A stretch of 64,000 bases of DNA from JBBATK01 sp044224515 (GTDB lineage: Bacteria > Bacteroidota > Ignavibacteria > Kapaibacteriales > NICIL-2), in contig JBGAKH010000009.1 in the NCBI GenBank assembly GCA_044224515.1, forward strand, positions 62,001-126,000, in the 5' to 3' direction. The notes under the pieces were generated by a model. The model was not told the origin of the DNA. It saw only the letters and a program-made list of their open reading frames with translations, and searched no databases. Positions 61,100 through 64,000 of this stretch are shown here, piece after piece. Every line of letters begins with the position of its first letter. The first letter of the stretch is position 1. The translations under genes and the position numbers were made by a program.

Positions 61100-62056
61100 T
61101 TATCGTCGCGGGCTTCGATAGATACATTCATAGCGTGTATGAACCCGTTCTTGTCCTTTTTGTGTACCCTCTTTCGTGCTGACCCAAAGTTTAAGGTCTG
61201 AATGTGCGTTCATCGACGTTGGAATGCCATCACGAGCCGAGAAGATCATCGTGCCCCACGAGTTGATAACGGATCGCGAATAAACTCCCAGGTTTCTACT
61301 CATCGTTTGTTGACTGGCTTGAGCGGTTTGACCGAAGCTCACCGCATAGCATCGCTCGTTGTTGAGCACTGTGTCGCGTTGCTTACACGTAAAGAGTTGA
61401 CGAATGTGAGGGTAAGGGAATCCATTTTCGACCAGAGTATCCAGATGAGTCACATTCCAGCCACGACGCATCGTGCCGACTTGTGCTGCAGTATCCAACA
61501 GACTTAGTAAAATGGGGAGTTGGTACGCTCCGCCCGGCGCGATCATGGCGTGCACGGTATCTAAGAGTTGGGAGACCACGCGACGTCCGGTTGAGTCGAT
61601 AATGATATAGGCTGTGCGGTCTTTCCATGCGGAAGAATGGAGCTCCACCACTGTGCTGTCGTTCTCCTGGCGCTCGCGCGAGTGGATTTCGCGCAGATCT
61701 TGGCGCAAATACATTTGACCTTTGGAATCAACAAAATCGCAAACAATGGAGAAGATTTGATCTTGCTCTTTAATGAGCCAAGGTGCGTCCACAAACTGAA
61801 TGGTATCTGTTGTTCGCAGTCGGTACACAACTGAATCAAACTGCACAAATCGATAGCGCAGAGGTGGAAGTTTCGATGTATCCGGGCGGGGGAGTGTCGC
61901 GGAGGCAAAAGCGTGAGGCTTTTTCACTGTAGTAGATTTTCCGCTTGAAGCCGGTTGTCCGGCAACGCCACGGTTGAGGCTCCCGGCTGCCAAAACAAAC
62001 GAAGCATCGCTTGCGCACAGTACGAGGACGCTCACAATGACCTGAGATAGTTTCAT
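61100..62056 (-). CDS. Exported protein of unknown function
   Basis: 318 residues from ATG 62056, chosen for TAGGAG 8 bases upstream and a signal peptide (QVIVSVLVLCASDASFVLA). A Ser/Thr/Pro-rich linker (about 25-60) leads into a beta-rich domain (about 65-300) with the pattern LRYRFVQFDSVVYRL, then AYIIIDSTGRRVVSQL and FTCKQRDTVLNNERCYAVSF. Two Cys in the last part may form a disulfide. The protein has no sorting domain. I do not recognise the family; the layout resembles lipid- or protein-binding periplasmic proteins. It is 24 bases after ugd, in one operon. Confidence 0.72.
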   Translation of the reverse strand: MKLSQVIVSVLVLCASDASFVLAAGSLNRGVAGQPASSGKSTTVKKPHAFASATLPRPDTSKLPPLRYRFVQFDSVVYRLRTTDTIQFVDAPWLIKEQDQIFSIVCDFVDSKGQMYLRQDLREIHSRERQENDSTVVELHSSAWKDRTAYIIIDSTGRRVVSQLLDTVHAMIAPGGAYQLPILLSLLDTAAQVGTMRRGWNVTHLDTLVENGFPYPHIRQLFTCKQRDTVLNNERCYAVSFGQTAQASQQTMSRNLGVYSRSVINSWGTMIFSARDGIPTSMNAHSDLKLWVSTKEGTQKGQERVHTRYECIYRSPRR

Positions 62057-62080
62057 AGCATTCGCTCCTAAAGACAGCAC

Positions 62081-63415
62081 TTAGACAACGTCCGGTCGGC
62101 CTACAGAGTAATACTCAAATCCCTGTGCGGCTAATTCTTGGAGATCGTAAATATTACGTCCGTCGAAAATGATTCGTGAAGACATAGCGCTTGACAAACG
62201 ATTCCAATCCGGTTTGAGGAACTCGCGCCACTCTGTTGCGATAACCAACAGATCTGCGTCTTGAGCACAGGCATACATATTCCCGGCATACTCAACACTG
62301 TCGCCAAAGACCTTCCGCGTGTTTTTCACTGCCTCAGGGTCGTAGCAGGTGACTCGTGCTCCGGCCTCTTGGAGTAGGCGTATCAAACGAAATGCAGGAG
62401 CATCACGAACATCGTCGGTATTCGGCTTGAAAGCTAGTCCCCATAGCGCAACATGTTTGTCGCGAAGAGAGCCGTTGAAACGCTGAACGATGCGACCCAT
62501 GAATCGAGTAATCTGCGCCTGGTTAACATCTTCCACAGCTTCCATGATGCGAAGTGGGGTTCCGGCTTCGCGCGTTGAGTGGATCAATGCCTTGACATCT
62601 TTGGGGAAACAACTACCACCGTATCCAATTCCTGCGTAGATAAAGCGTTTACCGATGCGAGCGTCGGAACCAATTCCAAGGCGCACATTTTCGATGTCGA
62701 CGCCCACCGTTTCGCAATAAGCAGAAAGATCGTTCATGAAGGATATCTTCATCGCAAGGAATGAATTCGCGGCGTACTTAGTTACCTCAGCGCTCTTTTC
62801 ATCCATGATGAAAAGTGGATTTCCATTGGCCACAAAGGGTTCATAGAGATCTTCCAGCAAGGCGCGCACTTCCGGGTCGGTACACCCGATAACCACACGA
62901 TCCGGACGCATGGTGTCTTCTACCGCAAAGCCTTCACGCAGAAACTCAGGATTTGACGCGATGCGAATGCTGTCGCGAACGAGCACGCTGTCTACCACAT
63001 CGCGGACTTTGCGGGCAGTGCCGACCGGTACGGTGCTGCGTGTTACAATAACACGCAAATCCTGAATGTCTTCTTCAAGGATGATGTGCGCGATTGCACG
63101 AGATACTTCAAGCACATAGTGCAAATCCGCTGAGCCGTCTTCATTTGGCGGTGTGGGCAGACACAGGAACAACATCGTGCAACGTCGAACCGCGTCTCGC
63201 AACTCTGTTGTAATGATGAGACGTTGCTCACGAACGTTGCGCTCGAGCAAGATTTCCAAACCCGGTTCGTAGATGGGAGATTTTCCGGCTCGTATTGTGT
63301 CAACTTTCTCCTGGTCAACTTCAACGCAATAGACAGTATTACCTACTTCAGCAAAGCAGGTTCCGGACACAAGTCCAACATATCCGGTTCCGATAATTCC
63401 GATAGTGTGCGGCAC
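62081..63415 (-). CDS. ugd: UDP-glucose 6-dehydrogenase
   Basis: 444 residues from GTG 63415, chosen because the Rossmann start IGIIGTGYVGLVSG follows within a few codons; a TTG start further upstream is possible. NAD site GTGYVGLVSGTCFAE, a TRSTVPVGT strand, EFLREGFAVED, KYAANSFLAMKISFMNDL, and the catalytic Cys in YGGSCFPKDVKAL. It oxidises UDP-glucose to UDP-glucuronate for polysaccharide synthesis, linking to the flippase and heparinase-like genes at 7-10.5 kb. The exported protein follows 24 bases downstream. Length is normal. Confidence 0.94.
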   Translation of the reverse strand: MPHTIGIIGTGYVGLVSGTCFAEVGNTVYCVEVDQEKVDTIRAGKSPIYEPGLEILLERNVREQRLIITTELRDAVRRCTMLFLCLPTPPNEDGSADLHYVLEVSRAIAHIILEEDIQDLRVIVTRSTVPVGTARKVRDVVDSVLVRDSIRIASNPEFLREGFAVEDTMRPDRVVIGCTDPEVRALLEDLYEPFVANGNPLFIMDEKSAEVTKYAANSFLAMKISFMNDLSAYCETVGVDIENVRLGIGSDARIGKRFIYAGIGYGGSCFPKDVKALIHSTREAGTPLRIMEAVEDVNQAQITRFMGRIVQRFNGSLRDKHVALWGLAFKPNTDDVRDAPAFRLIRLLQEAGARVTCYDPEAVKNTRKVFGDSVEYAGNMYACAQDADLLVIATEWREFLKPDWNRLSSAMSSRIIFDGRNIYDLQELAAQGFEYYSVGRPDVV

Positions 63416-63561
63416 GGTGCAATGGTGTTGTTGAAACAAAACCGTAACGGCCAAGGCTGAGCAAAGCGAAGCCGGCGCTACAGAAAAGACTTTAAAGGTG
63501 GCTCAAGAATAAAACGTTCTTTCCAGAGACAGGTCCTAAGATCAAGTAAGCTCAGGCAGTG

Positions 63562-63726
63562 TTACTGTGCACCCATCAAGCGCATAATGACCAAAACCAG
63601 AATGGTCAATGCAGCCAGCATGAGGGCGAATTTTATCAATTTCTTTAAGAGCATGAAGACGATCGTCACGACTAAAATCGCCACGATGATCAGTGCTGTT
63701 GACGACAATCCACTTATGAAATCCAT
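63562..63726 (-). CDS. Small membrane protein of 54 residues
   Basis: 54 residues from ATG 63726 with AAAGGAAG 6 bases upstream. Two hydrophobic helices flank a short basic hinge (LLKKLIKFAL) and the protein ends MRLMGAQ. A longer frame starting at 63825 is rejected because it overlaps the upstream gene and lacks a ribosome site. Function is unknown. It starts 13 bases after the edge gene stop, so the two are co-transcribed. Confidence 0.68.
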   Translation of the reverse strand: MDFISGLSSTALIIVAILVVTIVFMLLKKLIKFALMLAALTILVLVIMRLMGAQ

Positions 63727-63739
63727 GGGTCTTCCTTTG

Positions 63740-64000
63740 TTAATCTCGCTTTGACTGCATTGGAGAGCTGAGAATCGGCGGCTTTGGGAAGTCGCCTTCC
63801 AGCGGACGAATCTCGACATCTTCAAAGAGCAGGTCCGGCACCACTACCGTGCATGGAAGGTACTGTGCACCACCTGTCACGTATGGAGAGGTTACAGCCG
63901 GAGCCAAATAGTTGTATACATATGCTCTCGTACCCGCTGCCAGAATGTCTTTGAAGGTCGATGGCGCCATGCCCGCAGCCTGCGTACCGCGAACAAGCTC
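63740..64000 (-). CDS. C-terminal part of a gene cut by the window edge
   Basis: The frame stays open to base 64000 (codon GAG at the edge). The visible 86 residues contain TFKDILAAGTRAYVYNYL, then LPCTVVVPDLLFEDVEIRPL, and end FPKPPILSSPMQSKRD. This could be the tail of a secreted or envelope protein. I recognise no family, and the true start lies outside the window. Confidence 0.6.
   Translation of the reverse strand, partial: ELVRGTQAAGMAPSTFKDILAAGTRAYVYNYLAPAVTSPYVTGGAQYLPCTVVVPDLLFEDVEIRPLEGDFPKPPILSSPMQSKRD

Noticed and set aside
1..64000. Search for tRNA, rRNA, CRISPR arrays, insertion sequences and prophage genes
   Set aside because: No T-arm/cloverleaf pattern, repeat-spacer array, transposase, integrase or phage structural gene was recognised. 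Visual reading could miss a diverged tRNA or short RNA; a covariance-model scan would settle it.

Overview
The window looks like chromosomal DNA of a member of the Bacteroidota/Chlorobiota (FCB) group. Several secreted proteins end in a type IX secretion (T9SS) C-terminal sorting domain. There are PorQ-like and PorE-like proteins, a DUF3127 OB-fold protein and a fused alpha/beta 2-oxoacid dehydrogenase E1. Base composition is near 50% GC, and Shine-Dalgarno sites are clear at some genes and absent at others. A Kapabacteria- or Ignavibacteria-like lineage is my inference and is not proven by the sequence. I found no tRNA, rRNA, CRISPR array, insertion sequence or prophage. Most genes are housekeeping or envelope genes in short operons.

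Layout. 1-5.9 kb: the start of a secreted subtilase, a Nudix hydrolase, parA-parB, a thioesterase, a PorQ-like outer-membrane protein and a small exported protein. 6.1-10.6 kb (minus): heparinase II/III-like protein, polysaccharide flippase and FtsX. 10.7-15.9 kb: era, then a minus-strand operon of two secreted proteins (one a metalloprotease), an orphan ABC ATPase and a GAF-PP2C phosphatase. 15.9-17.8 kb: a MnmC1-like FAD oxidoreductase followed by an MnmM-like methyltransferase, probably a split tRNA wobble-uridine pathway. 18-24.3 kb: a PorE-like OmpA protein convergent with a DUF1501/DUF1800 pair. 24.4-29.8 kb: HAD phosphatase, KirBac channel, NifU-like protein, DUF1460 protein, biotin carboxylase and a zinc-ribbon membrane protein.

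30-37.6 kb: an Omp28-type T9SS cargo, purL and alaS. 38-45.9 kb: a DUF3127 protein, then purD, epimerase, pgsA-like, ftsY, a membrane protein, a TonB-receptor-like barrel and a TPR protein, several with overlapping start and stop codons. 46.4-48.8 kb (minus): glyA with a C-terminal extension and a T9SS cargo. 49-53.5 kb: fused E1, then a minus-strand CHASE2-FecR pair. 54.1-60.6 kb: two tandem paralogous Asp-box beta-propeller T9SS cargos of about 1000 residues. 61-64 kb (minus): UDP-glucose dehydrogenase, an exported protein, a 54-residue membrane protein and a truncated gene at the edge.

The strongest leads for follow-up are four. The first is the MnmC1-like/MnmM pair. The second is the protease-ABC-phosphatase operon, whose ATPase lacks the switch histidine. 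The third is a set of intergenic palindromes preceded, not followed, by a T-tract, so they do not look like terminators. The fourth is the CHASE2-FecR pair with no cytoplasmic output domain.
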